Part shown: piece after piece, positions 38,660-50,026 of the stretch
How positions within the stretch are numbered: the stretch's first letter is position 1
Layout: every line of letters starts with the position of its first letter
Origin: Monosporascus cannonballus
Lineage: Eukaryota; Ascomycota; Sordariomycetes; Xylariales
Length of the DNA: 64,000 nucleotides
Direction: 5' to 3'
Assembly: GCA_004154925.1 (NCBI GenBank)
Contig: QJNS01000008.1
Location: forward strand, 186,001-250,000
Made by a program: the position numbers and the translations under genes
Notes under the pieces: generated by a model
Database searches by the model: none
What the model saw: only the letters and a program-made list of their open reading frames with translations
What the model was told of the DNA's origin: nothing

Positions 38660-38845
38660 TAACGTAATAACCCGTTTAAGATTATTACCGACCATAAGAA
38701 TTTAAAATATTTTATAATAATTAAAAAATTAAAGAAACGTTAAATAATATAATTAAAGGAATTATACGGTTTTAAATTTTATTTTGAATTCCGTACCGGC
38801 CGTTTAAACATTAAGGCCGATATATTTTTACGTAAAAAATAAAAA
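38660..38845 (+). pseudogene. RNase H remnant of element 5
   Basis: Reads PFKIITDHKNLKYFIIIKKL, then LYGFKFYFEFRTGRLNIKAD and IFLRK. This is the RNase H C-terminal half of gypsy elements (VITDHKNLEYF...K.L..RQARW.EFL..F.F.I.YR.G..N.KADALSRR). The catalytic Asp of TDHKNL and the later KAD Asp are kept. It degrades the RNA strand during cDNA synthesis. Confidence 0.92.
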
Positions 38846-39299
38846 ATATTTATAAAAGAACAATAACCGAAAAAATATAAGAAGAATTTGGTAAATAAAA
38901 TATAAATAATTACTTATATAATTTACGAAATATTAAACATACATTAAAAATACAACAATAATAAATAATATTAAAATTAAAAATAACGGATTATCTTAAA
39001 AAATATAAATATTTTAATATTTCGAAAGTTTTTAAAAGCTTTAAAACGTAATATTTAAATATAATGAAAATTACGACCGTCTTATTAAGACCATTATAAA
39101 AAAGAACGTAATTTTCCTATAAAATTAAAATTATTAACATCGATTACAGAATATACTTTAAATATTAAAAGCTTTTTTTAATTTCGAAAACGTTTTTAAA
39201 TCCGAAACTAAAAACCGCTTAAAATAACTTTAAAATAAATTATTTATATTTCTTATTTAATAGGTTATATAAATAAAGAAATTATAATAACGGTACTTT

Positions 39300-39900
39300 T
39301 AAAAATTTTCTTTTGGCCGGGTATATATTGTATAATTAGGTACTTTTGCAGCAATTACGACGTATACGGCCATAAGAAAATATGGAAAATTAGAAAAAAA
39401 GTTATTAAAACTATATCCAGTTCCTAAACGATTTTAAAATAAATTATTAATCGATTTTATAATTAATTAATAAACCGTTTTTAGGTATAACTTATAGTTT
39501 TTAACAATTATAACAAATTTATTATTTAAAAAATTATTTATAAATTTATACATATAATAAATACAAAAATATATATAAAGGTATTCGTAAAAATATATTG
39601 GAAATTCCACATTTTTAAGGCTATTATAAATAATAAGTGAATTAATTAAATAAGGAAATTAGGGATTAAATTTTACAAATTAATACAAATAAAATATTGG
39701 CGTTTTATCGAATATTATATAAAAATTATTAATATTACGAAAAAGATTAATTAAAAAGTTTTAACATATTTATAAACTTTCATAACGTATCCGTATTAAA
39801 AATAAAACAAGATTTTTTAAAAGCGATATATATAATTAATAACCAAAATATAACCTTAAAAAATTATTTTTTGAATTTTACGAATATTACGTAATCTTAA
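39300..39900 (+). pseudogene. integrase remnant of element 5
   Basis: Reads FFWPGIYCIIRYFCSNYDVY and GHKKIW, the end of the zinc finger (first Cys of the pair kept, second Cys now Tyr), then, beyond a poorly readable core, NTNKILAFYRILYKNY, KSFNIFINF and NNQNITLKNYFLNF. The latter fit the (G)IKR.LSTA(F/Y)HP.TDG..ER...YLR.FVNY and N...H.....SPFF blocks. The His of the HPETDG block is Tyr (FYRI...). The first catalytic Asp was not located. Confidence 0.83.
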
Positions 39901-40829
39901 TTCCTTAAATAAAAAATATTTTGGTAACCAAAAAAATATACGTACAAAAACGGAGAATTTCGTTACAGAATTGCAAAAGCAAAACGGAATTCGCCTAAAT
40001 TACGGTAGCGGCGGCTTAATAAACCGAAAAAATAATAAATAAGTGTTATTTTTCTGCCGAAAGATACAAATTTAACAAAAAAATCTAATTATTCATAAAA
40101 CATATTATTATTCCCTGGCCGTCGAAAAAATTAACATAATTTTAAGTTAAAAAATAAATAAATAAAATAATTAAGTTTTATATTATTAAATTTAATACTT
40201 TTAAAAACATTTTTAATCGTTTTTAAATTAATTTATGAAAACTTATAAACCGAAAATTCTTATGGTCCTAAATTAATGTAAATACGTAACTTTTTCTTCT
40301 TATTTTTAAAGGAAATAACAAACCGGGATTTAAAATAAAAAATATTTTTAAGCCCGAATTAAGAAAATAAAAAAAATATTTTATATGCCCAATATAGGTA
40401 AAATAATTAAATTACGCAAAAACGATTTAAAAACTATTCCGAAAATTGGTAAATATGGCAGTTTTATAATAATTTAAAAAGATATATAATAATACAGCTA
40501 GTAATAACGCACCCAAAATCTAACGTATTACCTGAAAACCGACAAATATAAATCCAGCTTAAAAATATTAGCCGGACAATACATAAATAATATAAGAAAT
40601 TTAATAAAGCTATTTAGGAATAATTATACATAATTCGCAAATAAGCGTCAAAATATTATTATCGTTATTTACGAATAAAATATATTAAAAATGTTAATAA
40701 CTATAAAAATAAAATATTAATTACGAACTTAATTAGTTATTTTTAAAAACTTGGAAATTTCATAATTTATTTTATAAATTTAAAACGTTAATATTATATA
40801 AGAATTACGTTTTTAAAACGCGTAATTAT

Positions 40830-41388
40830 TCGGCTTTATTTATATCAGATTTTAATAAAGCCAGAAAATTTTAATTAATGGTCTAAATTATAATTATAAA
40901 ATTTTCAAAAATATTAAGAATATAACTATTAATAATTATTAATTTAATTTATAACGGAAATTAATAAATAACGAAAAAAGAATGGGGAAATATCGTAAGA
41001 AAAACTTATATAACAGAATTTATTACTTTTATATTTAAGACGTCCTTTATTATGTAATGCAAAAGAACCGACAAAACCGGCAATTTAATATATATATAAA
41101 TAAGGCATAAACCAGAAATAAAAAACGTAAATATATTTCGGAATAAACGATATACGAAAATTTAAAGGGTAAATATAAGGCTTTTGTATTCGTTTTTTTT
41201 TAAATGCGGATAACTGTTAAACTAAGGTTAACGGCGAAAAAGTAATATAAACAGTACGTAGGAAAAGCGAATTTATTAAGGGTTTAATAACCGTAATTAA
41301 GAAAAATTTCGTAAAATATATCAACTACCTAACCAAATTCGGGAATATCCGTATGCTACGCGGGAACCACGTTAAAAAGGCATATTAA
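40830..41388 (+). pseudogene. 3'-terminal extra reading frame of element 5 (strand uncertain)
   Basis: Downstream of integrase a plus-strand frame reads LIKPENFN, CNAKEPTKPAI, YFGINDIRKFKG, then VRRKSEFIKGLITVIKKNF and NYLTKFGNIRMLRGNHVKKAY, ending at TAA 41386-41388, only 15 bases before the LTR. All internal stops are TAA or the like, as from CAA. The complementary register is also open with few stops (for example HTDIPEF, TLNKFAFPTYC), so an antisense protein like those of the other elements is equally possible. Not recognised. Confidence 0.4.
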
Positions 41389-41403
41389 CAAAAAAAAAAA
41401 TAA
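41389..41403 (+). other. polypurine (A) tract of element 5
   Basis: ACAAAAAAAAAAATAA-type run immediately before the 3' LTR, the expected place for the plus-strand primer; G residues that may have been present are gone. Confidence 0.5.
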
Positions 41404-41609
41404 TGTAATAAGGTTATATGGAGCCTTATTATGGGGCACCGGACAAACGCCGGTACTAAACAGCATTAACGCAGCGCCTTATATGCGAATACATATAACT
41501 ATATTTTTATTTTCTTTTTCTTTTCTCTTTAGCTAAAAAATAAATACTTATTAGTAATTAATTGCAAACCGCTCAGGTAAAGCCTTTTACAGTTATTAAC
41601 GATTAAACA
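41404..41609 (+). repeat. right (3') LTR of element 5
   Basis: 206 bp, TGTAATAAGG to GATTAAACA. Same landmarks as 35341-35538 plus 'aaaccgctcaggtaaagcc', shared with the solo copy at 61393. Confidence 0.87.
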
Positions 41610-41847
41610 ATATTTAATCTTCTTTGGGCGGTAATTTAAATATTATTTTATTATTGTAAAATTAATATTACAGTATTACGATATATACCTTTTGGTATAT
41701 TTATAACGTTATTTACGGAAAAAGAATTATAAATTTATATTAAAGCTTGCCGAGTGGCATTTTACGTAGAATAATTAATTTTACTTTTTTGTAAATAATA
41801 TTAAAAACGTAACTGTAATTAAAAAATAAAATTAAATTTTTTTTTTC

Positions 41848-42232
41848 GCGTCCGTCGTATTAAATACGGTACGGTAAATTTTTTAACCGTTTCGAAAGCA
41901 GTATAAAATCGGAATACCGCTTTGTACAATTCTCAACAAAATCCGTTAAGATCCGCGTACGTCTCGTTGCCGTCGTCGTCGAAAATCGGTTTATCGTCAT
42001 CGTTACGATTAACGTCGAAATATAAATCCACTTAATAAAAAAAAGTGTCCAAATTCAAAAAATTGCCTTAAACACTTTCCGCCAATTATACGTTAAGGAA
42101 TTAATATAATAATAATATCCCGGAAATGTAACGATAATATTATAATACATTAAATTCACCTATTAATACGTCTTTCGGAATTTACTACAAAATATGTATT
42201 TTACCGTCGTAATGGGACTAAAATAATAACAG
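41848..42232 (-). pseudogene. antisense ORF of element 6, Asp-rich, product unrecognised
   Basis: About 128 codons in one minus-strand frame between the nested element and the 3' LTR, opposite to pol. It reads SHYDGKIHIL, IPKDVLIGEFNVL, YYRYISGILLLY, GNFLNLDTFFY, VDLYFDVNRNDDDKPIFDDD, GNETYADLNGFC, ELYKAVFRFYTAFETVKKFT. Every stop is TAA, TAG or TGA at a place that fits Gln, Arg or Trp hit by C-to-T or G-to-A change; I see no frameshift. The plus-strand register of the same bases is Arg-rich and stop-rich, so the minus strand is the credible coding strand. Composition (acidic Asp cluster, aromatic residues) suggests a soluble protein. I do not know the family. The frame may extend beyond both stated ends. 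Confidence 0.6.
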
Positions 42233-42740
42233 AAAAAGGTATTTTTTTAATATCGAAATTATAATTAAAAAAGATATATTTAAAATACATAATATTTAGC
42301 CGTTTTAAATAAACGGGCGTTATATCAGTAATATAAGTTCGTAAAAGTATCGTTACAGGAACGAAAAAAAATTATAAAACGAAAAATAAAAAGGCGTCGT
42401 AAAAATAACGAAAAAGCAAAAAACAAAAGCCAAAAAGAATATAGTATTTATATCGCGAAAACGGTAAAGGCGAATATACGGCAAAATCCAATATAAACTA
42501 ATAATACCCCGTATAATAATATTATTATTTCCGTGCCGAAATTAGTATTATACATTTTTTACATAATATCCCGTTACCCGGTTATTAGCGCAGCCTTATT
42601 TCGGTTATACCGCGCGTATGTTATTAACGCCATGATATTTTATGATACCTAATGTATTATTAATTAGTTAAAGTTCGAATCCGAAAAAAAACATTTATAT
42701 TTTTCTTTTTTTCTTTTATGCAGTTAAGAACTACTGCCTT

Positions 42741-42756
42741 AAAAAAAGAGGATTAC
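42741..42756 (+). other. polypurine tract of element 6
   Basis: AAAAAAAGAGGATTAC precedes the 3' LTR and sets the element's orientation as plus. Confidence 0.6.
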
Positions 42757-42905
42757 TGTTACGGCATTAGCAAAGCGGCTTATTTAAGCCGCCGTTTCGT
42801 TATATATACGCAAACGTTTCGCGCTTGTTAAATAGCTTTTTTTTTCTTCCTCGTACAACAATAAAATATCTTCCAGAAACTCAAGAGACGTACAGCGCCG
42901 TAAGA
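42757..42905 (+). repeat. right (3') LTR of element 6
   Basis: Partner of 28804-28952 and the better preserved copy. It contains an 18-base near-perfect palindrome, GCGGCTTA-TT-TAAGCCGC (42775-42792). The exact 3' end is uncertain by a few bases because the final CA is not visible. Confidence 0.8.
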
Positions 42906-43290
42906 TTTTTGTCGAACGTTAATATTCTCTTCCTTTCGCTTTTATTCAGTTTTATATATCTTTCTTTTCTGTTCTTTAATTTCTTTAATTATAAATCTTT
43001 AAATTTTAATAATATTTTTTATAATAATAAGGTATTATTAAAACAAAACAGGGTTTTTAAACATTTAATAATTACCAATATTATATTATAAATTAACGTA
43101 AACACTCTTTTAACCGCGGTTAACTTATTTAATCTTATTATGGATTTTTCATTATCTAATTCCAGAAATCGGGTTTATTTTCTATTCTTTAAATTTTAAT
43201 CTGTATTATTGTTTTTATTAAGTTTAAAACATCTTATAGTTAATAAAGCGGTAAATTATTCGTTATCGATTAACAAAAATGATAATAAAA

Positions 43291-43680
43291 TATAACAAAC
43301 CTATTATGCATCTATATAAAGATATATGTAATATTCAAAAAAAAGTTAATTTAAAGATAATTATAAAACTAAGAATAATTTCAATTTTTATTTATTAAAA
43401 AAGGTTTACACATTTTCTCTTATTAACAAAAAATACCTCTAACTAAAAGCTAAAGTTAATAGTTAAAAATAGAAAACTAAGTAAATAGCTATTTACATTA
43501 ATTCGTTAATTATATATTCTTTTAGTTTTTTTTAATTTTTAAAAATTACGAAGGAAAATTTCCTTCCGTTTCGGTTAATATTTGAAATTTGCACAGATAC
43601 TTAATTTGCCGGAATTTATTCGGTCGCAATAGAACCTTTAACGGGTTAATTTACCTGGCTTTTTACAGGTCTGTAAAGTG
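43291..43680 (+). repeat. dispersed repeat X, copy 3 (LTR-like)
   Basis: Begins TATAACAAACCTATTATGC (the RIP form of TGTAACGAACCTGTTATAC). Shares 'gtttacacattttct' and 'aagtaaatagctatttac' with the other copies, 'tttccttccg' with copy 2 and 'aatttgccggaatttattcgg' with copy 1. Confidence 0.55.
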
Positions 43681-45842
43681 TCTAAAGGGAATATATATTT
43701 TTGGACAAATATTAACACTTAGTCGACTAATAAATTATCTATATTAATACATATAAATACAATATAATTTTAAAAAAATTAATTCAATTATCGATTAAAA
43801 AGAAATTTATAAAATAAAATAATATTCGGGTAAAAAACATAAAAAATAAATAAACATAAATTTAGTTCTAAGAAAATAATTGTTTTATGGGCCTATTATA
43901 AATAAATTATATTTACTATTTATATAATGTTTATTTTATAATAAATATATTTTAAAAATCTTTGCATTTTTATAATAACAAAAAAAAAAAATAATGTTAA
44001 ATTTTAAATATATTATTTAATTTACTAAGACAACTAAAAATGGAAATGTTTTGCAATTAAAACATTATTTACGGTTTATCCGATATCAAAAGAATTCTTT
44101 TCGAAATTATTTTAAGATACAAATCCTGCATTTAACGTAAACGGCAAAACGTATTTTATTAATACAATAAATAACTGGCTGTAAAATTTCAGCAATTAAA
44201 AGAAATTAATAGCTTATGTTATATATCATTTTAATTCCAACGGTTTTAATTTATTAATATCCCGGAAAATATTAAATTAATTTAACTGGATATGTAAATA
44301 TATTTTACTATCAACGGTATAAGTCTATTAAAAATTAAATATATATATTAAAAAAGGGACTAAAATCTCGAAAGCGATTATTACTAAGACGGTGGAAATT
44401 TACAACTATAAAGAATACTTCATTTTCGTACTAAAGAAATTTAAAATTAAAATGTACGTCGATATACGTTCATAAATTTGATAAATATCGTTAATTATAA
44501 AAATTAAAAATACGACTTCGAACACGTAATACCTGATATTTTAAAAATATGTATAATAATACATATATACTTACGTACAGTGCCTAATATTTTTGGGGAT
44601 ACTATTTTTAAAAATAAGCTTAAATTAAAAATTTAAAATATATAAGCTTATCAACATTTTTTTTATATATACCTTTTTTACTATATATATTTTAAAATCC
44701 CGTTACGATACTCCGATTTTACAAAGGTTTTATTAATTATAAAAGCATTTTACGCCCTTAAGAATTTATTATTCTCATAATAAAAAAATTCCGTTAATAT
44801 ATTCCAGGATTTAAATTTTAATTACGTATTTTATAAATATTAATACCTTTTCGTAAAAAGTCTTATTTCAATTATATTAATAATATTATTATAATATATA
44901 ATAAATAATTAATATTTTCGCATTTAAATAATTCCATAAATTAAAAAATAAATGCTTTTAATACAATATAAATATCTCAAATAATCTTCAAAATCGAAAT
45001 AATAAAAGTTTATATTAAACTAAAACTTCAATTATTTTATTTTAATTTTATAACTAAATTTCTTATCTGTATTTTTATATACAATATTTAAATAAGCCAC
45101 TAAATATGTCTATAATCACTATTATATTATCATATGCTCTCAAGTATATCGAATTCCATTTTTATGCTATATTTAAAACAATAAATCTAATATTGTCAAC
45201 CATAAAAAAGATTGTATTCAATGAATTTCATATCATATTTCGAATAATGGTTTTAAGTTAAATTACCTGCGGTATATTATAAAATAATATATTGGATTTT
45301 AATACGTTTAATAAAACTTAAAAGACAAACGGTATATTTGGATAATAAAAGCATAATAAATATACAAAATTAAATTTTAACTTACAAATAATACATTTGG
45401 TTGTATAAGATAAATAAATAAAATATAATATATACTTTTAATAACTAAAGCAGATTAATTACATTTTAATATAAATTTCTAAAACCACTACTTATTTTGC
45501 GTACTAATTGCCAATTTTAAATTTAACTTAAACACAGTACTATATACTATATAATATTATAACTTATAAATCATATTACTATCAACAAAGATATTCATTA
45601 AATTAAATTATAATATATCAATATATATTATTATTAATCTAAAAAAACAATTATAAATAATATATTAATTAAAAAAAGAAAAAATAACTCATTTTAAAAA
45701 CGTAATAAAATCAATAAATATATCGAAAAAATTAAAATAATAAAACATATTTTACTAGAAAATTTAAAGGCGGAATTTATTAATTATAAAGATTTAACCT
45801 CTAAAAACAAATAACAATTAACACTTTAAATACTTTAAACAC
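43681..45842. other. AT-rich DNA, no gene recognised
   Basis: About 2.2 kb, low in CpG, stops in all frames, no LTR or retroelement motif seen. Confidence 0.5.
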
Positions 45843-46157
45843 TTAAAAAAGCATATTAATCAACGATGCATATTTTAATATACCAAACACGACAAGATTA
45901 CCTACTAATCGGAATATATATACACCGTTACTAAGATACAAAAAGGCTGTACGCGTTACGAAAGCACACGCAATTAACTTAATAAAATAAAACAACTGCT
46001 GCCCATTATATCTAAAAAATAATGTTAAAATAAGGCGAAAAGCCTTAACGGCTTTAAAGCTTTCCAGGTTTTGCAAAGGCCGTACGAACTGGCATGCAGT
46101 TGCAAACCAACCAATATATTACAGCTGCACCTTATACAGCTGCGCCACCAGGGCAAA
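45843..46157 (-). pseudogene. unrecognised ORF in a RIP-poor island
   Basis: A minus-strand frame of about 105 codons with one internal stop reads YRFFALVAQLYKVQL, then YIGWFATACQFVRPLQNLES, FKAVKAFRLILTLFFRYNGQ, QLFYFIKLIACAFVTRTAFL, ending LKYASLINMLF at a TAA. No ATG start is evident. The sequence keeps CA and TG dinucleotides and is much richer in G+C than everything around it. Hydrophobic stretches are present but I cannot assign a family. It may be a fragment of a gene or of a different transposon. Confidence 0.35.
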
Positions 46158-46290
46158 AAATCGGTAGAATTATTTGCCTCATCGTGATCAGGAGCCCATT
46201 TTGGAGGTTATGGTTACGCCTGCGGCGCAGCAGCCGCAGCCACAGATATAGCTTTGGACCAAAAAATATGTATTAGCGGTCCAATATATT
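46094..46290 (+). other. GC-rich, unmutated segment with Ala/Gly-coding run
   Basis: Includes 'ttacagctgcaccttatacagctgcgccacc' type repeats and 'gcctgcggcgcagcagccgc'. One plus-strand frame starts MQLQTNQYITAAPYTAAPPG; the frame one base over reads AHFGGYGYACGAAAAATDIA and ends at TAA after SGPIY. A single frameshift would join them, but the same bases also encode the minus-strand frame above, so neither is secure. Confidence 0.3.
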
Positions 46291-49200
46291 AATTAAACCA
46301 CAATAAAAATTATTTTTATAAAAATAACAAAACCTCCAAATTAAGGCCTAATAACAAGTTATGATTTTGTTACTTCGTTTTCCGCACTTTTATACAAATT
46401 TTCGGAAATTATCAAAACAAAATTTTAAATACAATTTCAAATAAATTTTAAGTTTTTTTGGTAATCATAAAAAATTAACACAGAATTAAAATATTTATTT
46501 TTGGTATAATTTTAATTTTAATTCGGGTTTAAGAATTATCGTAAAATTAAATAAATAATTAAAAATTTCGTTTTTTATATATTATAATTACGTATCTCCT
46601 TTCGGCCAATATAATAACAATATAACCCTATAAATATAAATAATAATATAAAAAGCTTAAAAATACTTATAATATATTTTAAAATATGTTTTTTAAATAA
46701 TAAAATACAAATAATCTACTCCAAAATTTAAAGTAAATATCTTAAGTTTTTAAGTATTTAATTCTTTAAAGCCAAACGTTTATTTTTATCCGATATATTT
46801 ATTGGTTTTTACCGACATAAACATAATTCACCTATATATTAATATTATATATATAGCCGATAACAACACAGAAACTTTACGCCGTTAATTAATTCGCCTT
46901 ATATTAGGCGTTATATTTAACAGATAAAGCCGTTTTCTTCGAAAAAAATATGTTAATATAATATATAATTTGGTTTTCGAAATACTTAATACCTTTTTCG
47001 TTATTAAAATAAATTTCGGAAAGTTTTAATTATTTAAACCTTTTTTAATAACCGACGTAACTATTATGCAAATTATATTATTAATTAACTTAATAACAAA
47101 ACAACAAATTTTCTTATTAATAATTCCATATTTTATTTTCATTTTAAAATTTGCAAATATAAAAAACCTTAAATTAAAAATGTCCGACCGTATAACTGCC
47201 GAACGGCATAACTATATTCTTTTTGGTTTTGAATAAATATTAAATAATTAATTTTAAATATTTAAATTTAATTTTATTTTCGAATAATAATATGGTTTCG
47301 TTATTATTAACGAATTATATTTATTATTAAAATAAAATTGTTTCCGGCCTAAATATATTAATATTCATAATTTGCATTTCATTTTTATTTATATATATTA
47401 ATTTATGTATATAATAAGTACCAATTATATTATAAAAAAAGAATTACGCAACATAACAGTTTTCGTTAAATCGGCGGCCTGATTAAATATAATCATAAGG
47501 CGGAAGTTCGGCATTTTAATATCAATTAGGCCTAAACCGATATTATTATTTTCTTTTTATTTAAAAATCAATATTAGAATTAAAAATATTTAAATTTCGA
47601 AATAATTAAAATATCCGGATTATTAAGTAATAATTTTAATTTAAATTTATTAATTTACATTTTATTATTATAATTATGATATATATTAATTACAAGGCGA
47701 AAATTATAAATATCCGTAATTATTTAATTTAAAATTATACTAAAAAGTAAATAATTATCAAAATTCATACGAAAATTATTCGGTTTTATAATTCTGAAAT
47801 TATTTAGGAAACCGAATAATTATATATAATAATTTAAAAAAAAATAAGATAATCTTATCAGTATTACTATATTTATTATCGTTTTTAAATTAACTATAAA
47901 TATTCCGGATATTAATTCAATAATATAATAAAATATATCAAAAAATACTTCGATTACGGTATTATAATAAATATTTAATTAAATAATTTGTAATTATAAG
48001 GAATTAATCATAATTAATTATAAATAAATTATATTATTTATAATTTACTAAATATTCGTTAAATATAATATCGAGCCATTTTTTTAAAAAAAATAAAATA
48101 ACGAAATATTTTTAACCCCGGTAAATAAAAAACAATATTACGTATAAAAATATAAAAATATTAATAAAAAATAATATAATAAATTTAGATAACAAAAAAA
48201 ATAATAAGTAATTTATCGTAAATAATCGGAATTAAGACAAAATAATTGTCAAATTTTAATCTTAACTTTCGGCGGTTAAAATAATACTTTTAAATATCCG
48301 AAGTAAAGTAATTTTAATTTGCGGTACTTGATAAAAATCAAGCTTTAATAATATATATATTTAAATGGCAAATATATACGTAAAAAGATTTTGATATATT
48401 TAAAAAACGATATTATTATACAAAAAGAAAACTATAATAATTTAATTCCGGCAAGATTTTATTATAATATATACACGGTTAATATTTTCCATATATTTAA
48501 GTTTTTAACTTTAAAAATATTTACGTAAACATAATTACAAATTAATTTTAAAAAGACAGTTTTTTAGAAAATAATATAATTTTGATATAAAAAATAAATA
48601 AACAAATTATTTTTTATATTGTTATTTCCGTTTAGTTGTAAAAAAGCAAAATAAATATTTATTTTTGTCACATTTAAACGGTCTTTATTTAATAAATATC
48701 TAAATAAATTAAACAAAATTAAAGGTTTATTTTGAATTTAAAATATAATTATATTAATTAACAAGGTCCCCGGTTTCGATAAATAACAATATTAAGATAT
48801 TTTAACAACCCGTTTATTTTATAGGTTATATATAATATACGACAAAATAATACTTTCGATTTTACAGAAAATATAAGTAATTTTCCATAAATAACGGAAT
48901 TTATTCAATCGGAAATAACGGCGCTATATCCTTATATTACAAATTAATCTATAGAAATTACGGATTATTATTATATTATAAACTTGATAAATATCGTAGA
49001 AAATATCGTAAAAAATTATAAAGCTACCGTTAATTATATCCGTCTTTAATTAGGGTATATATATAATTATTCGATTTAAATTAATAATTAATAATTTAAC
49101 CGTAATCCTAATAATTTAAATATTAAACCAGTATATAATTTATATATTTTTGCAATTTAAAGTTATAATTTCGATTATGGTAACTTTTATTCTTATATAC

Positions 49201-49514
49201 GTAATTTGCCATATATTAAATTATTTTAATTAAAAATTTATTTTATTTCCTTTATTTATAACATTAATATAAAACTTAACATTTTTTAATATTTTTAATT
49301 TCCTAGCCCCGTTTTCTTTACCGTACTTATATTTATATAATTCGTTTATTTTTATATTATTACCGTAATTACCGCCGTTAATACAACGTAATAATCAATT
49401 ATTTAATATTATAAATTATATATTAACAAAAAAATCGAAATAATAATTATTCGTAATATTAAGGAATTACGCATTAGGAATAAATGGTATTTATTAAATA
49501 ATAACGTTAATAAT
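46291..49514. other. RIP-mutated AT-rich DNA, host of element 2, not identified
   Basis: 3.2 kb with CpG kept and CpA scarce, like the recognised retroelements, so probably transposon-derived. I could not find LTRs or a domain motif. It may continue at 56855 on the other side of element 2. Confidence 0.45.
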
Positions 49515-49712
49515 TATAAGATAATAAATAGTTATGAGCTGGGTTAGGTAATTTCCGACCAGTCGTAAAACAAATTCCAAGAAATAAATATATTAGGTTA
49601 TTTTTATCTGGCGTTTCTTATTAATTGCCAAATAATGGATTTATATTAATAAGTAAATCGGTAGTTAATCGGTAAATAATCGGTTATTAGCTTTATCCTT
49701 ATAAAGGTTATA
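49515..49712 (-). repeat. left (3') LTR of element 2 (family A)
   Basis: Matches 56657-56854: 'ggtaatttccgaccagtcgtaaa', 'caaataatggatttatattaataag', 'aatcggta', 'tttatccttataaaggttat'. Reverse complement of the LTRs at 9264 and 11618. Confidence 0.88.
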
Positions 49713-49736
49713 TTTTTATAATTATTCCCCTTTTTT
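49713..49736 (-). other. polypurine tract of element 2
   Basis: On the minus strand AAAAAAGGGGAATAATTATA abuts the 3' LTR; the same tract precedes the element 3 LTR at 9242-9263. Confidence 0.7.
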
Positions 49737-50026
49737 AAATTATTAATTTCTAATAATATTATTATTAATTTGATATAATATACTTTATAAACCTGGTTAC
49801 GTATATTTATTAATAATTTACCGTTATATTATGTTTTAAGTAATTTCCGTAATATTCAATATGTATTATATTACGTAATTAATTATGTTCCACTTAATTT
49901 CTTATTATAATTTGTTTTTAACTTTACCTTATTTACCTTTTTTTTTCCTTTTACGCCCATATCTTTATTTTTATTTCACCTTTTCCGTTTGTTTTACGTT
50001 TTATTTTCGTTTATTATATTTTTTTT

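Larger units (their letters stand above)
35341..41609 (+). mobile_element. Ty3/gypsy LTR retrotransposon, plus strand, most completely readable copy (element 5)
   Basis: 6.3 kb with LTRs of about 200 bp. Gag, protease, RT, RNase H and integrase can all be followed in order on the plus strand, then a further frame that ends next to the 3' LTR. The copy is inserted inside element 6. All domains hold RIP-type stops, yet the RT active site is intact. The bases flanking the LTRs (GTTAT left, ATATT right) do not match, so either the ends are a few bases off or the duplication has decayed. Confidence 0.9.
28804..42905 (+). mobile_element. Ty3/gypsy LTR retrotransposon, plus strand, interrupted by later insertions (element 6)
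   Basis: Matching LTRs of about 149 bp lie 14 kb apart. Between them are an RT remnant (31429-32260), an integrase remnant (33140-33602), a repeat X copy (34619) and the complete element 5 (35341-41609), then the element's 3' end with an antisense ORF and a purine tract before the right LTR. Removing element 5 leaves about 7.8 kb, a normal gypsy size. The flanks read TTTTT on both sides (28799-28803 and 42906-42910), consistent with a 5-bp duplication but low in complexity. Gag should lie at about 29-31 kb; I did not resolve it. Confidence 0.75.

Noticed and set aside
42825..43091. 88-codon plus-strand frame starting in the element 6 LTR
   Set aside because: Starts inside the LTR and runs into AT-rich flank with Phe/Leu/Asn-only composition; no sign of selection.
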